Shown piece after piece: positions 5,903-5,930 of a DNA stretch of 5,930 nt. This DNA is from Cellvibrionales bacterium UBA4495. GTDB lineage: Bacteria > Pseudomonadota > Gammaproteobacteria > Pseudomonadales > Porticoccaceae. The number at the start of each line of letters is the position of its first letter. The first letter of the stretch is position 1. The stretch is from positions 1,628 to 7,557 of the forward strand of contig DGNJ01000102.1 of the NCBI GenBank assembly GCA_002388905.1, given 5' to 3'. The notes below the pieces were generated by a model, which was not told the origin of the DNA, did no database searches, and saw only the letters and a list, made by a program, of their open reading frames with translations. A program made the position numbers and the translations under genes.

Positions 5903-5930
5903 TAAGCGACTGAGAGCCTGCCCCGCGAGC

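Overview
The window is a stretch of GC-rich (clearly over 60% G+C by eye) chromosomal DNA carrying a conserved housekeeping block. It holds a TPR lipoprotein gene followed by lolB on the minus strand, and hemA-prfA-prmC running away from them on the plus strand. From memory, this divergent arrangement matches Pseudomonas and related high-GC Gammaproteobacteria. The use of hemA (C5 route to tetrapyrroles) and the presence of the Lol lipoprotein system fit that group. The genus cannot be named from the sequence alone.

Layout. Positions 1-343 (minus) are the 5' part of lolB, cut by the left edge. Positions 357-2108 (minus) encode a 583-residue TPR outer-membrane-type lipoprotein, probably starting at TTG. 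Positions 2109-2264 are a divergent control region with a candidate promoter on each strand and two inverted repeats between them. Then come hemA (2265-3527), prfA (3558-4640) and prmC (4652-5488), which look like one operon. A small PilZ-domain gene (about 5472-5813, minus) converges on prmC, and their 3' ends overlap by 17 bp. The last 100 bp hold no convincing gene. They hold overlapping inverted repeats and a strong ribosome-binding site that points into the wrong frame for the PilZ protein.

How the genes fit together. HemA commits glutamyl-tRNA to haem synthesis. PrfA is release factor 1. PrmC methylates the GGQ glutamine of release factors, so enzyme and substrate are neighbours, and the prmC ribosome-binding site overlaps the prfA stop codon. 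LolB inserts lipoproteins into the outer membrane, and the upstream TPR protein is itself a predicted lipoprotein. The PilZ protein is a predicted cyclic-di-GMP receptor with no evident link to its neighbours.

I found no mobile element, CRISPR array, tRNA or rRNA, and no clear novel multi-gene system. The parts most worth a second look are the divergent control region (2140-2237) and the structured segment upstream of the PilZ gene (5829-5930).
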